64,000 nt of DNA from Batillaria attramentaria (GCA_018292915.2 JACVVK020000212.1:954001-1018000); one strand, 5' to 3'; counted from the stretch's first letter, positions 32,755-44,252 are shown. Notes: generated by a model from the sequence alone, not told the origin. Program-made: numbers and translations.

Positions 32755-33879
32755 GGGCACAGGGTCAGATCTTACGCCTAGCTCTGTTCTTGCACGTGTT
32801 TCTCGCCAATTTCGTGTTCTACCACCCAAGGTAACCGTGCAGCCCTAAGGCCCGCAGGACACATAACACTGTCAACCTGTACTTGCACGGGAAATGCTTA
32901 ATCTCCGTGCAAGCCGTGTTTTAGCGCTGATGCATGAGAAGAACAAAAAGAAATTCCCGTGCCAGCGACTGGTACGACTTATCCGAGGCTAAAATTGCAG
33001 ATTTCGTTTGGCATAACCGACTTTTGACTTATCCGTTTTTGAGTTCTCGTTCGACTTACAAAGAGCAAGTTTGGCCGGGAAAAAACTTTTTGCTTCGACG
33101 TATCCGAAGTTCGGGTCTTAGTGGGGGCCAAGGGTCCTTCAGGATGGGCACGAGTTACTTTTGAACTGGCTGGCGTGTCCAAAAATGAACCACCAGCAGC
33201 CGTGCAGGTACTGTTTTTTTTTTTTTTTTTTTTTACTGCTATTGCACATTTCTCCGACAAGATTTTTCCGGCACGTGGGATCAACGACCATTATGTTTTG
33301 ATAACCGGGGAAAGGGGGATACGTTTTGCGTTTCCTTTGGAACATAGAGTAGGCACCTTTGAGATACAAACTTCCACAGCCATACTTATCTATCCTTTTC
33401 TCTATCTCTCCCTTTTTAGTTAGGTCTGTACCCCCACCCCATCCCCCAAGAGCTCCACAAAGGCAACATCACCTCATTGGCCATGATCCTGTAACGCCTC
33501 AGGCGGGAGAGGTAGCCATTCGAGAAATCGGACTGGTCTCCAAAATTAACTGTCCAAGTGTTTTAGCGGCCCCAGCGACCCGGCAAAGTGGGTGGGTGTT
33601 TGCGAGTTTGTCCTTCTCCACCCAGGAATACAACCGGGGAAGATTGGGATGCAGGCGAATAATCGCAAAAAAAGAAAAAGAAAAAAGAAAGGAACAACAA
33701 CAAGAACACCCCAAACACACAATTATTGCCTTTTATCCGTTTCAATCGGGCTACCATTTGCCCAGCATTTTATCCTGTTGTGTATACTGACGTGAAGAAA
33801 CTGCAATATTCGAGAGCCGAAATCCCAGGAAAACCCAGCAAAAATTTTACAACTATTGTATCATGTCCATTATCTTGCA
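32755..33879. other. Spacer without supported genes
   Basis: Contains the presumed right part of the pogo-like element to about 33120 and a poly(T) tract at 33212-33234. Several short open frames lack motifs and are not annotated. Confidence 0.4.
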
Positions 33880-33950
33880 CGCCGTCCTTGATTTGCCCCA
33901 CAGGTGATGGAAAAGGACGTTAAACTCCTACATACCCATCCACCCTCCTT
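33880..33950 (+). mobile_element. SINE 3' tail, diverged
   Basis: GGTGATGGAAAAGGACGTTA with a CACCC-rich end identifies a short remnant of the same SINE family. Confidence 0.6.
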
Positions 33951-34739
33951 GATTTGCATTAATTTTCATCGTCTGTGGCACTTTCCTGCACACTTACGTT
34001 GAACTTTTCCCTAAGCGCTTTTATAGTTCTTTTGGGGTCATATCCTCAATCACTCGTGTGGGTCTGACGATAAGCAACTAGAAGAAGAAATCTGGACAAA
34101 AACAATATTGTTTCTTCGAGGACAAAAACAAGATTTTTTATTCGACTACAGCACAGCCCGACTGATCGGCATAGTGGCAGTTCCTCCGCCTAATCTAATA
34201 TCACGATAAGTAACTGTATTGCTAAATTCCGAGGCATCTCAACAGCTGTTAACCCGTAATCTGCAGACGGACATGTCAGGCACTACGCGAAAACCCTAGG
34301 CTGAGATGAGAAGTGGATGTTAGTGTTTTTCAATGTGCATATATGAAGAACAGTTTGTATCTACGGGAAGAATTCGTGTGGATTTCTCTCAGCTACTGGC
34401 AACAGATAAACAGGAAAACCACACTGGGGGAAAAAAAATCAAACTAGAGACTAATGAGAAACTTCGCCATGCGTGTCGCGCGGGTTTGAAACGACCAAAG
34501 GACGCCGTGTATCGTGCATCCTCATAATTATCTCTCCCATGGACGATCAATAAATCTGAACCAAAAAACAATCAATAATGTAACAAAGACAGACCGATCC
34601 ATTGTCAGTTCGTCCTTTTCATGTATCAGTACACATTTCTTGTGTATGAAATAATTATGAGTGCTTTAAATATGAGAACAAGGAGTCAACCATAAAATTG
34701 TTTCTGAACATGTCATGCTGTGTGTTTTGTTGTTTTGCT
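33951..34739. other. No recognisable feature
   Basis: Unique-looking AT-rich sequence. Two opposed short frames near 34333-34571 carry no recognisable motif. Confidence 0.4.
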
Positions 34740-34908
34740 GGGGAGCCGGGGTGGTCGAATGGTAGAGCGTTGGACTCTCAATGCTCGGGTCGTGAGTTCG
34801 ATCCCGGCTGGGGCCAAATATTTGTGCTGGCTTTTTCATCGTTGCCCCGTCTTTGATATCACCCTATGTGGTGGAAAAGGACGTTAAACCCCTAAACACC
34901 CACCCACC
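34740..34908 (+). mobile_element. tRNA-derived SINE, well preserved
   Basis: Full-length copy with head GGGGAGCCGGGGTGGTCGAA, B box GAGTTCGATCCCGG, shared body and GGACGTTAAACCCC plus a CACCCA tail. It is the closest in the window to the copy at 9201. A short TGCTGG-like repeat flanks it, but the target duplication is not decisive. Confidence 0.9.
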
Positions 34909-36515
34909 AATGCTGGTGTTGCTGATTCTGTAGGCCATAAAATGTGTCACGACCGTGTGTGCTGCAATGTATGGGTGAAAGGTGCGTGCTCTTTCTTAAC
35001 TCTCACTCACACGCAGTCGCACAACAGAAACTGATACTGAGACGTGCGGGGATTCACACCACCACAATATTATTGACAAGACGAACAGTCATTGCATAAC
35101 ACGTCACAGTACAGCTACAATACCAATCAAGAACAGGCAAGGTAATCAATCAAGGCAATAAATACTATGCCTAAATACAAATGATATAAATAATTGTATC
35201 TAAGAGCGCTCAGAGCTTTTTAACGTGCACGGGATGGTACCTCCAACGATGGCCAAGCGCGCAGATGTGCAGTTCACAAGCCGCAGACAACACCACAGGC
35301 GGCGGAAAATAGAGCTGGCTCGGCAGCTCTACAAAAGCATCACGGCAACCGCTGATGCTCTAGTGGACCAGCACCCACGCTGAATCCCACATACGGGCAG
35401 TCAAGCTCCCTCCCCTTCAGTCGTCGCAGGGCCAAGAAATCCTCCACGGGACAAGGGACTACAGGGCAGCTTCTGGCTCCCGAAAACAGCCACTCGGGCT
35501 AGAACCCCTGTGCAACAATACACTATTGTAAGTCCTTGGGCTCAACTAGCACATACTGCCTATCTATGGGATAATAATTACCCATGGCACAAACCAGCGA
35601 ACGCTCCTATGTTACGAACGCTAAAGGAAACTGCACATACTAAACGCTAGAGGTAGAAGCCTACAGCTGTCACATCGGACAAGTCAGTAGAATATACAGA
35701 CAGGTCAGTGTTAAACTCACTGGTAAAACGGCTAATAACCAAACATACTTAGCCCACATAACACTTCGGCCACAATAGTCAAGTTTCATACTAACTTCCT
35801 GACCGTTGGTAATATTTACACAAGAGAAAATAGCTGACCTGAAACATAATACGGGAAATAACAGATATGAACCATTTACCTCCATATGCAAGATGCGAGG
35901 GGTTATGACGGTAGACCGTAAAGACAGCGGACGAGAAGAAGTGCCAGACTCTTGAACGGACGTGTCGGTACTACCGGGCCAAATGCGAATAGCAAGTGAA
36001 TAGCAATGGCTTTTATACTGTTAGGGCGAATAGGGTGAGTATCGCACAGGATACACCTGCATCGCGTATAAAACGGGTTACCTGTATCGACTTTAACAAA
36101 GGAAACGGCCAGGTCAGCATATTATACACAAATGTCCCGTGTAAAACCTTCACCAAGGGATACATGCGTGGCCCGTGCAGAAAACAAGGCACGTGTGCCA
36201 CACAGAACATAGTTACGATGCATACGGAAATCATACCAACCCGTCATACGGAAATCTTACCGGCACATGATTTACCCTAAGTCACGCATCCGTGACAGAA
36301 TGTGAGAAAAACATACCTAACCTCACAATACTTGAAAGAGTTTGCTTTTGTTATAGTTTGTTTATACAGTGTCTGTAGTGTTTTGAGACACATTTTCTTT
36401 GTCTACAGTGCTGCAGAGAAAAAACCGTTATTATGAGAGTTGTACCGGAAGTTGTGTCACTGGTGCTGCAAAACGGAAACGAATAAACGTAACGTCATCA
36501 AACTAATACATGTTC
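34909..36515. other. No supported gene
   Basis: Intergenic. Around 35218-35480 is a GC-richer block with short repeats of CGGCAGCTCT type, and around 36000-36280 a short frame without motifs. Nothing here can be assigned. Confidence 0.4.
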
Positions 36516-36607
36516 TTAACTCTTTGACGACGGAGCGCAATTTCTGACACACGATTTCCTATAGGAAATCGTGTGTCAGAAATTGCGCTCCGTCGTCAAA
36601 GAGTTAA
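36516..36607. mobile_element. Perfect 92-bp palindrome bounded by TTAA
   Basis: Two 46-base arms (36516-36561 and 36562-36607) are exact reverse complements with no spacer. The arms begin TTAACTCTTTGACGACGGAG and meet at TTCCTATAGGAA. TTAA at each end with a CTCTTTGACG terminus is what a piggyBac-type fold-back MITE would look like. No transposase is nearby. Confidence 0.8.
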
Positions 36608-36625
36608 AAAGTATCACTTTCCTAC

Positions 36626-36654
36626 CAAAGACCGTAGATAATCTACGGTCTTTG
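36626..36654. repeat. 29-bp hairpin next to the large palindrome
   Basis: CAAAGACCGTAGAT, one base, then ATCTACGGTCTTTG, a perfect 14-bp stem with a single-base loop, only 18 bases after the 92-bp palindrome. Confidence 0.85.
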
Positions 36655-37502
36655 CTCCTACTTCTGCAACGTTTCCACCGCCTCCTTTACAAAATAAGAT
36701 AATTATAATACTTGGAATCAAGTAGAGCGCCAAGCAGTAAAATGACGATTTTTAAGAAGTCCAGGACCCTTGTGAACTTCCATCCTACAAGCCCCTCTTT
36801 CTGTGTAGCAAATTACAATTAACGCATGGGATAGAACAGAGACTGAAGGAAGGATGGTCCAATAATTGAAGGTTCTGCTCCTGTTGTTAGGATTCTGTGG
36901 CATCGAACGTAAATTGACCTGCATTTTCATGCGGCAGGAGGGTGTGCTGTTTTTTCTTCGCTTGGTGCTTGCCATGCACGAAGCAGAAGATTTTGGGAAT
37001 AACTGTTGTGCCTGAGAACGTGTAAGTCAGTGTTGTTTTCTCAGTAGTCAGGCAAAACATTTGAGAAAACAAGATCGCCTTTATGAAACAACTTACAGGA
37101 AAAGACGCCGTTCATGCTCAGAAATTCTGGTCAATCAATAATGGTTTGCATTATTTGTCTTGCAGTCACATCAGATTACATAGTTTGATGCTACCATGGC
37201 ATAACCAATTCACGTTCCCGGTCACTATGTCGCACGTTTTTGCCCTGTTTGGCCATAACATCGCTAGGAAATCCCTTGAACATACCACTCGCTGACTGTT
37301 CTGTTCTTTGGTCAGAGGATGGGGGTAATCACTTTATCATGAAGGCTTCCTTCATTGATTCACGAGGCCATGGTACCAGGAGAAAGGCAACAGGTTTGGC
37401 TTATTGTGTCTATTAGGAAAGAAATGATATTTTTCATTTGCACGGAGAGAGAGAGAGAGAGAGAGAGATGATGATGATGATGATGATGATGATGAAACGT
37501 TT
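36655..37502. other. Spacer before unit B
   Basis: No supported gene. (GA)n and (GAT)n runs at about 37446-37493 lie directly ahead of the point where homology to unit A begins. Confidence 0.5.
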
Positions 37503-38800
37503 ATTAGGATAATTCTTTTAGGCATCTCTGCCTATCTTACAAGAAGTCCTCACTACATTCTACAATAATGATCAAACAAAAGCAAAAACAAAGTAGAATA
37601 AGCAAAGATAAACGAGAGAGAGAGAGAGGAACATGTGTTTTGAACAATGTTATGCTGTTTAAGTGAAAAACAAATGATCCGAGTACGAACTAAACGGGTG
37701 TCCCTGGCCTCGCACGCGACTCCACCCCTCTCGTTGACGATATCCGTATTTTCATAATTTATCTTCTTCTCAAGTTCGCGCTGCGAGTCTGCCACGTATA
37801 TCGCCAAAAATCGATGTTGCTACTCATCTCCAGTCTCATCAGTGGCGTGTTGGCCATGTTTTGGTGTGAGTTCTATACTCAGCGGCAAAAGAAAGTATAC
37901 ACCGCATTCAAGAGTTCCAGTTTGGTGAAAAACATCCAGAACGTTGAAGCGCTCTTTGCAGATGAGTGTTGGCTCTTAGGTCACAATGAGGCTGACGTCC
38001 AATTTATTGTAACCAGATCTGCAGAAGGGGCACGATGTGGTCACGACTGTTTGGCAACACCATCAGTCTCGGCAAGACAGAGGTCCTCCACTACCCAGCC
38101 CCAGGATTCTCAGCACCGCCACCGAGTATCTGTGTCGACATCACACAGCTGATATCGTCTGATGGCTCGATGGACAGAGATATAGCGACCAGACTCAGCA
38201 GAGCCAGCCAGGTGATGGGTGGACCCCAAGCGCGAGCAGGGGAGCCGGTGTGGCCGAATGGTAGAGCGTTTGGCTTCTAATCGTCGGGTCGTGAGTTGGT
38301 ATCTCGGCTGGGGCCAAATATTTGTGCTGGCTTTTTTATCGTTGCCCCGTCTTTGATATCACCTGTATATGGTGGAAAAGGACGTTAAACCACCAAACAC
38401 CCACCCACCCACCCAAGCGCGAGTACTCAGTCACCATATCAAGCCGTCAACCATGTACCAAGCTGAGGGTCTACAAAGCGGGTACATGTAGTACTGTCCA
38501 GTCTGCTGCATGGATGCGAATCATATACCCTGTACAGGCACATCAGGCAACTTGAGAAACTCCACTCCAAGACAACGAAGCCGACCCGTCAGAGCCATGC
38601 AGAAGATGAAAGCTGAAATCACCCACCCATCCCCCGCCCCTCCCCCCCCCCTCCCCTCGCCCCAAGTGATTCATTCACAGCTCTGGTATGTGCGCCTCTC
38701 GCATCAGATTCGTAAGAGACACCCAATCGTACAAGAAATGAGACATCATATCCCGCCATCGTCGACTACGACAGGCCACCACCAATATTGTGGTGGATAC
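37503..38800 (+). pseudogene. Unit B upstream LINE relic
   Basis: Parallel to 11208-12500 throughout: the same GGCATCTCTGCCTATCTTAC start, the same degraded reverse transcriptase (ALFADECWLLGHNEADV), the same internal deletion at AAACTCCACTCCAAGACAAC, and a SINE at the same site. Differences are scattered point changes and a few short indels. Confidence 0.75.
38239..38414 (+). mobile_element. tRNA-derived SINE in the unit B LINE relic
   Basis: The orthologous insertion to 11941-12116, with the same diverged head and the flanking AAGCGCGAG (38415-38423 on the right). Its shared presence shows it was carried along in the duplication. Confidence 0.9.
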
Positions 38801-39170
38801 TTTCTTTTGCTTCTCCGTATAGAATCATTCACGCGGCAGTTCACTGACGAGGCCGGCTGTCGCTTGTATTCAGTACATCTGATGTCCATATATGGAGTTT
38901 TGAAACGAGCGTTGACGTCTGGATGTTTGAAATAGTCGGCTCTCCGTTGTCAAGCACCAGTCTGGAGGCGAAACTTACAGCGCAACAGTCGGCTCCTGAC
39001 AGCACATGATGTTCACCCCTGTGCAAACAATAGATTGACGATCGCCAGGAAAGTTTAATTACAGCGTGCAAATCACTTTCCAGGAGAGCACGTCGGGCGA
39101 TTGACTCAAACGACACTCGTGAAAGCAGATAGATAAAAGTCAGCACTGTTACATCTGATGAAGCAAACAA
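38801..39170 (+). repeat. Conserved 5' flank of gene B
   Basis: Nearly identical to 12481-12860, including the TATA-like AGATAAAAGT at 39131-39140. The upstream in-frame extension that is open in gene A is frameshifted here, which supports the MPVCC start in both genes. Confidence 0.6.
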
Positions 39171-39274
39171 GTGTCAGACATTGAGCGCAAACTGTTACCT
39201 GTGGCTTTTCTCAATTGGGTGACTGATAGGGCTTGGTTTGTTCCGATCAAAAGCGTCACGCTCCAGCCATAACC

Positions 39275-39581
39275 ATGCCTGTGTGCTGCCTTATCCTGAT
39301 ACTCCTGCCCCTGTCCTGCATGGGGGGAGACGTCAGGCAGACTCTCTTCTCGAACATTGCTGATGACGTTATGTTCGACGAGTGCCTGATCAACTCCATG
39401 ACTGCCCGCTCCGAGCTGGACTGTGCCCGCCGGTGTTCCAGCGATCCCAACTGCATGACGTTCACGTTCACCAAGGGTTCCCCCACTGGCACGTGCCGTC
39501 TTCATCCTCACGTCATGGCGTCACAAAGTGCACGGTCGGCGGCGCCCGGTGCACGATCGTACACGGTGAAGACAGAGGAAG
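39275..39581 (+). CDS. Gene B exon 1: signal peptide and PAN/apple-like domain
   Basis: Same as gene A exon 1 apart from Leu25 to Phe, Lys61 to Met, and two changes near residues 81-85 (Met to Ala, Pro to Ala), with one synonymous change. Donor GTAGGC. Confidence 0.9.
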
Positions 39582-41142
39582 GTAGGCGTGTGTTATAATC
39601 TGTGGTTTTTTTGTTTTTCGTTTGTTTGTTTTTTAAATGTGTAATTTGTTTTTCTTTATGCTTTTTATGTCTTTTATATCTTATAATTTTATTTTATTTG
39701 CTGGGTAAATTTTTAATGTTGATGTTTATCAATAGTCATTGCCCGTCAGGTTACCGGCTACCTTTTAGCACGAATCAATTGCCCGAAAGGGACCAATAAA
39801 GTATTTTGAATTGAATTGCATTGCAGTATGTAAGTAGTGTGTATTATCAGGACAGGTTTGAAACATACGCCTATGTGCTTGTTACTCCTTCATTGTAAAA
39901 TAAAGTCAAGTAAGGTCAAGTCAGTCAATCAGGGAAGTAGCGAAATAGTAGAGAAAATAGTGGCTTCCTTCTCGGTGATCAAGTATGGACCGTTGATTTA
40001 GCTACAGCTTAGTAAACAAGAAAGCTGCACTCACTCGAAACAGCTGATGTACACTGCCGCAAAATCCCCGTAAAGGTATGTAGGTAGAAGCTCATCCATT
40101 AATGAAAAACCTATGTGGCTGTCTGTTTCTTATCGTGTAAAAAATAGTATTCCTGGATTTTTTTTTCAGTTTCGTGTGGCGTGGACGCTGATGGCTGGAC
40201 GGTAAGTTTATGTCGATGGCTTGATGGTCGGTTTATGTTGAAGACTGGGTGGTATGTTATGTTAATGATGGCTGGATGTTTAGGTTTATTATGTTGATGG
40301 ATGGACGGAAGGTTAATGTTGAAGACTGGATGGTAGGTTAACATTGATGGCATGATGGTTGGTGTATACCAGCACACAGTCACTGTCAAATATATAATGT
40401 ACTTTCTGTTTCCCCTGAATTTCAGTGGAATATTACATTACATTTTGTGGAATACTCAGCTAAAATGCATAAGTTGAATTTCCAGTGTGCACGTGTGCTT
40501 TCTGTCTATAGTCGATTCACTTCACCAACCAGAGTCATTTGAACATTTTATTTCCCCCCCCCCCCCACACCCATTATTTCACAAAAGAAGACAACCACAC
40601 AAACCTGCACATCAGATGAAAGCTCTCATCATTCTGTATTTACCTGACACTGACCGACCGTCTTCAAATTCCAGGTGTTTCAAAGACGTCAGGATGGATC
40701 CGTGGACTTCTACAGAGGCTGGACAGACTACGTGAACGGATTTGGGAACTGTACAGGAGAAGTTTGGCTTGGTGAGCTTTCTGTTAGTAAGAAAAAGTCC
40801 ACGTTTTTGTATTGGATCCCTCGCTGTTGTCCGTGAACTGACCGAGATTAGTAGCGCTGTTCCCCCTGTACTTATTTCCTTTTGAAGTCTTCGAAGAACA
40901 GCGAATACCACTGGTTTTTCTGTTGTTCTCTGAGCCTGTTTTAATTTGATATTCTGGTCTTTTTGTAAAACACAATCGGTCCTTTTTATTTTGAACGCAA
41001 TTATCAATTTTAACCAAAAGAGTAAGGTAACCGTTTTGTGAGATGATTCCTAAGTCAAAACAAACGTTCAGAAAAAGGAATGTCAGCGAATAAAAATGTG
41101 TATTAAGGTCGACTTAAAAACGTGTGTAACACCACTAAAAAT

Positions 41143-41203
<61 letters not shown>

Positions 41204-41398
41204 TTCAATCCTGAGTTGTCTTTGCAGGACTGGAAACCCTCCACACTATGACGTCATCGGGAAACTGGAAGCTGCGGATCGACCTGGGGGACTGGGAGGG
41301 CAACAAGGCCTACGCCACCTACACCGGCTTCTACATCACCGACAGCACCGACAACTACCGCCTGATGTTTGACGACGGATCCTACAGTGGTGATGCCG

Positions 41399-41460
<62 letters not shown>

Positions 41461-41994
41461 GCGCGCGCGCTCGCACGCACACACTGTACCTGCAGAACTT
41501 TAGATATTAGAAATAGGAAAATGCGGAGATCGAGGCGAGGGGAATGAGTATCAAAACCTAAAGTTTGGCGTTCTGATATATTTACATGATATATTATATG
41601 CGTATGTTTGAAGAGACAATATTACGTGGTGCAAACGGACGTTAAATTTCTAAACACCCACGAACCCACCCTTGAAGAGAGAATGACTGCAGAAAGTGAC
41701 GTTCAGGAATAGGCATAAAAGTTTTTTTTTGTTTTTTTTTTTAATGAAGCTTGGTAGGTTTCTTGGTTGGGGATGGGGGGGGGGGGGGGGGTACCGTCTT
41801 TTCCCTACACATAACAGTGATCTATGAACACGAACAAAGGCAACACGACTGGTGGAGCCACCAACCGGGGATTGAGAATCCGATGCCTGAACAGCTGGGC
41901 TATCATAGTCTTGGCTCGCCCAAACTTGCTTCCAATGAAATAAAAACAGAAACTCGTTTCAGCAAGGAACCGTGAACTACATGGCCGGACTTGG

Positions 41995-42028
<34 letters not shown>

Positions 42029-42727
42029 GAGGAGAAGGCGGGGGAGAAGGGGCGAGGACATGCTGTTGGTGCTCAAGCACCCACCTTCCCCCCAAAATAA
42101 AAAGTATTCAAAAATAAGCTGTGCTGAAGCCAACCCTCCTCCTCCCCATCCCCCTCCTCTTCCCCCAGGGTCCAAACACCGCTGAGCGAAAAATCGAACC
42201 TCCGTCAACACCCTGTTCAGAGAATATTCGAGAATCTCGCTCCACACCACCCCCCCCCCCTCCCCCACCCCCATCACACCCTCTCCCCCTTCGGCCCAGT
42301 ACTCCACAGATTTACATACCTAGGTACAAGATCTCTATGGCCCACTCATGGTGTTAGCATGCATGGGCAGCTTCCAGTTGTTTCCGTTTCGTTTCCGTTG
42401 TCTTTACAAAACCGGTTTTGCTGATCGAGTCCGTTATGAAAATGGCAATGTAACTGTACACAGTGTGCATGTATTTCAGGGGCCAGCCTGTACTATCATC
42501 GCGACCAGCCTTTCACAACACACGACGCTGATCATGACATGTGGTCTGGTAACTGTGCGGTATCTAAACACGGCGCCTGGTGGTACGACTGCTGCTACTA
42601 CGCACACTTGAACGGCGAGTACATGACCAGCAGCACCGCACCTGATTGGATGGGCGTCACCTGGCATGACTGGAAGGGTCCTACCTATTCCCTTAAGTTT
42701 TCGGAGATGAAACTGAAGCGAGTGTAA
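39275..42727 (+). CDS. Gene B: secreted PAN-fibrinogen-related (FREP-like) lectin, five exons
   Basis: Exons at 39275-39581, 40170-40201, 40675-40771, 41228-41398 and 42480-42727 have the same lengths and phases as gene A and encode 284 residues. Signal peptide, PAN/apple-like domain with five cysteines (37, 50, 54, 60, 74), then a short FReD with [50 protein letters not shown] and [10 protein letters not shown]. It differs from gene A at 30 residues with only two synonymous codon changes. It lacks three cysteines and three N-glycosylation sequons found in gene A and keeps only the NCT sequon at 138. Compact introns (588, 473, 456 and 1081 bases) suggest it is closer to the ancestral layout. 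No stop or shift is seen, so it is probably functional. Confidence 0.93.
39725..39825 (+). mobile_element. Retroposon 3' tail in intron 1 of gene B
   Basis: Counterpart of 13433-13530, with GGGACCAATAAAGTATTTTG and a TTGAATTG tail. It was inherited through the duplication. Confidence 0.5.
40170..40201 (+). CDS. Gene B exon 2: 32-nt micro-exon
   Basis: Long pyrimidine tract and TTTTCAG before, GTAAGT after. Encodes the end of Val103 and [10 protein letters not shown]. Gly at 106 where gene A has Cys. Confidence 0.88.
40206..40370. repeat. Minisatellite in intron 2 of gene B
   Basis: Shorter version of the gene A array (GGTTTATGTTGAAGACTGGG units), about 80 bases fewer. Confidence 0.75.
40675..40771 (+). 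CDS. Gene B exon 3: FReD core
   Basis: Acceptor TTCCAG, donor GTGAGC. Identical to gene A exon 3 except one base that changes Phe143 to Val. Confidence 0.92.
41139..41201. repeat. (CA)n microsatellite in intron 3 of gene B
   Basis: Ends 26 bases before exon 4. In gene A the equivalent place is a short (GA)n next to the LINE 5' end. Confidence 0.95.
41228..41398 (+). CDS. Gene B exon 4: FReD middle
   Basis: Acceptor TTTGCAG, donor GTACAC, the latter being the first base of a (CA)n array. Encodes [20 protein letters not shown] through [12 protein letters not shown]. Gene A differs at seven residues and one synonymous site. Confidence 0.92.
41401..41465. repeat. (CA)n(CG)n array abutting the exon 4 donor
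   Basis: The repeat starts within the donor site itself, so array length changes act directly next to the splice signal. Confidence 0.95.
41626..41671 (+). mobile_element. SINE 3' tail fragment in intron 4 of gene B
   Basis: ACGTGGTGCAAACGGACGTT plus a CACCC-rich end, counterpart of 24092-24136. Confidence 0.6.
41825..41915 (-). mobile_element. Degenerate tRNA-like head in intron 4 of gene B
   Basis: The minus strand reads GATAGCCCAGCTGTTCAGGC (A-box-like) and, about 15 bases on, TCTCAATCCCCGG (B-box-like). It is followed on the plus strand by C-rich tracts to 42280 that also occur in gene A (24540-24770). Probably the remains of a tRNA-derived repeat. Confidence 0.4.
42480..42727 (+). CDS. 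Gene B exon 5: FReD C-terminus with binding region
   Basis: Acceptor ATTTCAG, stop at 42725-42727. Encodes [51 protein letters not shown] and the C-terminal KLKRV. WWYD and WHDWKG are closer to the usual FReD consensus (WWY..C, W..WKG) than gene A's WWFAC and YYWKG. Confidence 0.93.
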
Positions 42728-42905
42728 TCGGCACACTATTTAATTCAGGCCGTTAAAATCTCCACCTAGTTTATTCGTGTTGATTAAGTAAACAGCAAAA
42801 AAGAAAACAGAACAAACAAACAAACAAACAAAGAAAACGGCACAGATCAACAAAAGAGAAAAAACGGGAACTGATACTGTTATTGACGATCGCTTTTGTT
42901 TAAAA

Positions 42906-42957
<52 letters not shown>

Positions 42958-42989
42958 GCAAAAGGCAAACGTGAACATGTTATCTAAAA

Positions 42990-42995
42990 AATAAA
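42990..42995 (+). promoter_or_regulatory. Candidate poly(A) signal, gene B
   Basis: AATAAA about 265 bases after the stop, in the same sequence context as 25916-25921 in gene A. Confidence 0.35.
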
Positions 42996-44240
42996 TTCAT
43001 GTTTATTTTGGTAACACATGGAGGAAAATCACAAAGAATGCTATCTAATTAATTACGAAGTGAAAAACTTGACTATCCAACCTTGAACAACTGACTTAAA
43101 TTGTTTAAGATGCTAACCTAGCAGTTAGTCTTAAGGTTGTTCGTCCCTTTGCCAGCCGATGAGTCGATTTTAACAAGAGCAGGTTGTAAAGTAGTATAGG
43201 CATCTGGCAACAATATGTACTATGTGTTATCTCGGGGTACAAGCTGTGTTCTGAGTAAAAGTACAAGGAATTCTTGAAAATGTAAAAATTATGTTTTTAT
43301 TTTTTATTTTTTTAAACGAACTGGTTGGTATACCCCATGAAAATATGCATACTTTGTTTGATTTTTTTATGTAAATAATGAGGCTGGCGATTATTTTTCT
43401 AACTTGAGCTGCTGTATTAAGATACTAAAATTGTCAGTAAGCCTGCCTTAAGGTCGGAGTACGTCGCGTTTATCATTTGTTTTCGTAAGAAAGTTGGTTA
43501 TCCTTTATTCCCTGTGAGGAGGTTTTTATGAACTGTTTTATTCAAGTGCATGCAAATAAGTTCTACCACCACAAATGATTGTTTCAATACTTGCTAAAAG
43601 CTGAGCGTTAGGGTGTTCACGGAAGCGCAGAGGGTAGTATAAAGGGACTGACAACCTTAAATATCGGTCAGACTGAATGTTTTGGATGTGTCATATATTA
43701 TTACATTCAGGTACAATGTTTAATACATTTGGCAAAATGGCTTTTAAGTCGTTTTGTGGGTGGGCAAATATATGCTAATTTGGACCGATTTTGAGGGACA
43801 TAATTTTGTTAAGTTAATTTGTGTGACCGAAACGTTGTACCCCAATACCGCCATGCTCCTCCCGCTTTCCCCTCGCATGTGCAAACTTAATATATTTTTT
43901 ATGTATGTATACGGAAAATACACCATACGAGTTTGTTGATTTCGACCGAAAAAAATGCGAGTTTTAACGATATATATGTTTACTGTTTATCACTTTTATT
44001 GTTTTGTTGTTGTCGATGTGTCCAGTGTGTATTTTACCATGTGTAATATGATCTGCTTTACGTGACATAAACACATAAAATTCATTTGTAACGATGACTA
44101 CAGCCACACTGATCTGCCAAGAAAAATAAGACACTGGGGAATGAACTCCCCTAATACAACATGCACATCAATATATGTAAACGATTAGTTACAGGTAAAT
44201 GATCTTATATTCACCATTGCTGCCTCATTAGAAAAGCGCT

Positions 44241-44252
44241 CACACACACACG

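Larger units (their letters stand above)
29929..33120. mobile_element. Possible pogo/Tigger-like element, interrupted by Harbinger
   Basis: TACAGTCGAACACGCTTAAG at 29929 and repeated segments such as TTCGACGTATCCGAAGTT at about 29971 and 33096, with GACTTATCCG nearby on both sides, resemble the subterminal repeats of pogo/Tigger-like MITEs. The right terminus is degenerate and no clean TA duplication can be assigned. The Harbinger copy at 30935-32751 would be nested within it. Confidence 0.35.

Noticed and set aside
32934..33790. Several overlapping frames of 64-143 codons as genes
   Set aside because: They overlap in multiple frames on both strands, run through poly(T) and low-complexity tracts, and show no motif.
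34740..34815. A tRNA gene (A-box-like segment and B box present)
   Set aside because: The sequence is the head of a repeated SINE with a common body and tail, four full copies in this window; the acceptor stem does not pair convincingly.
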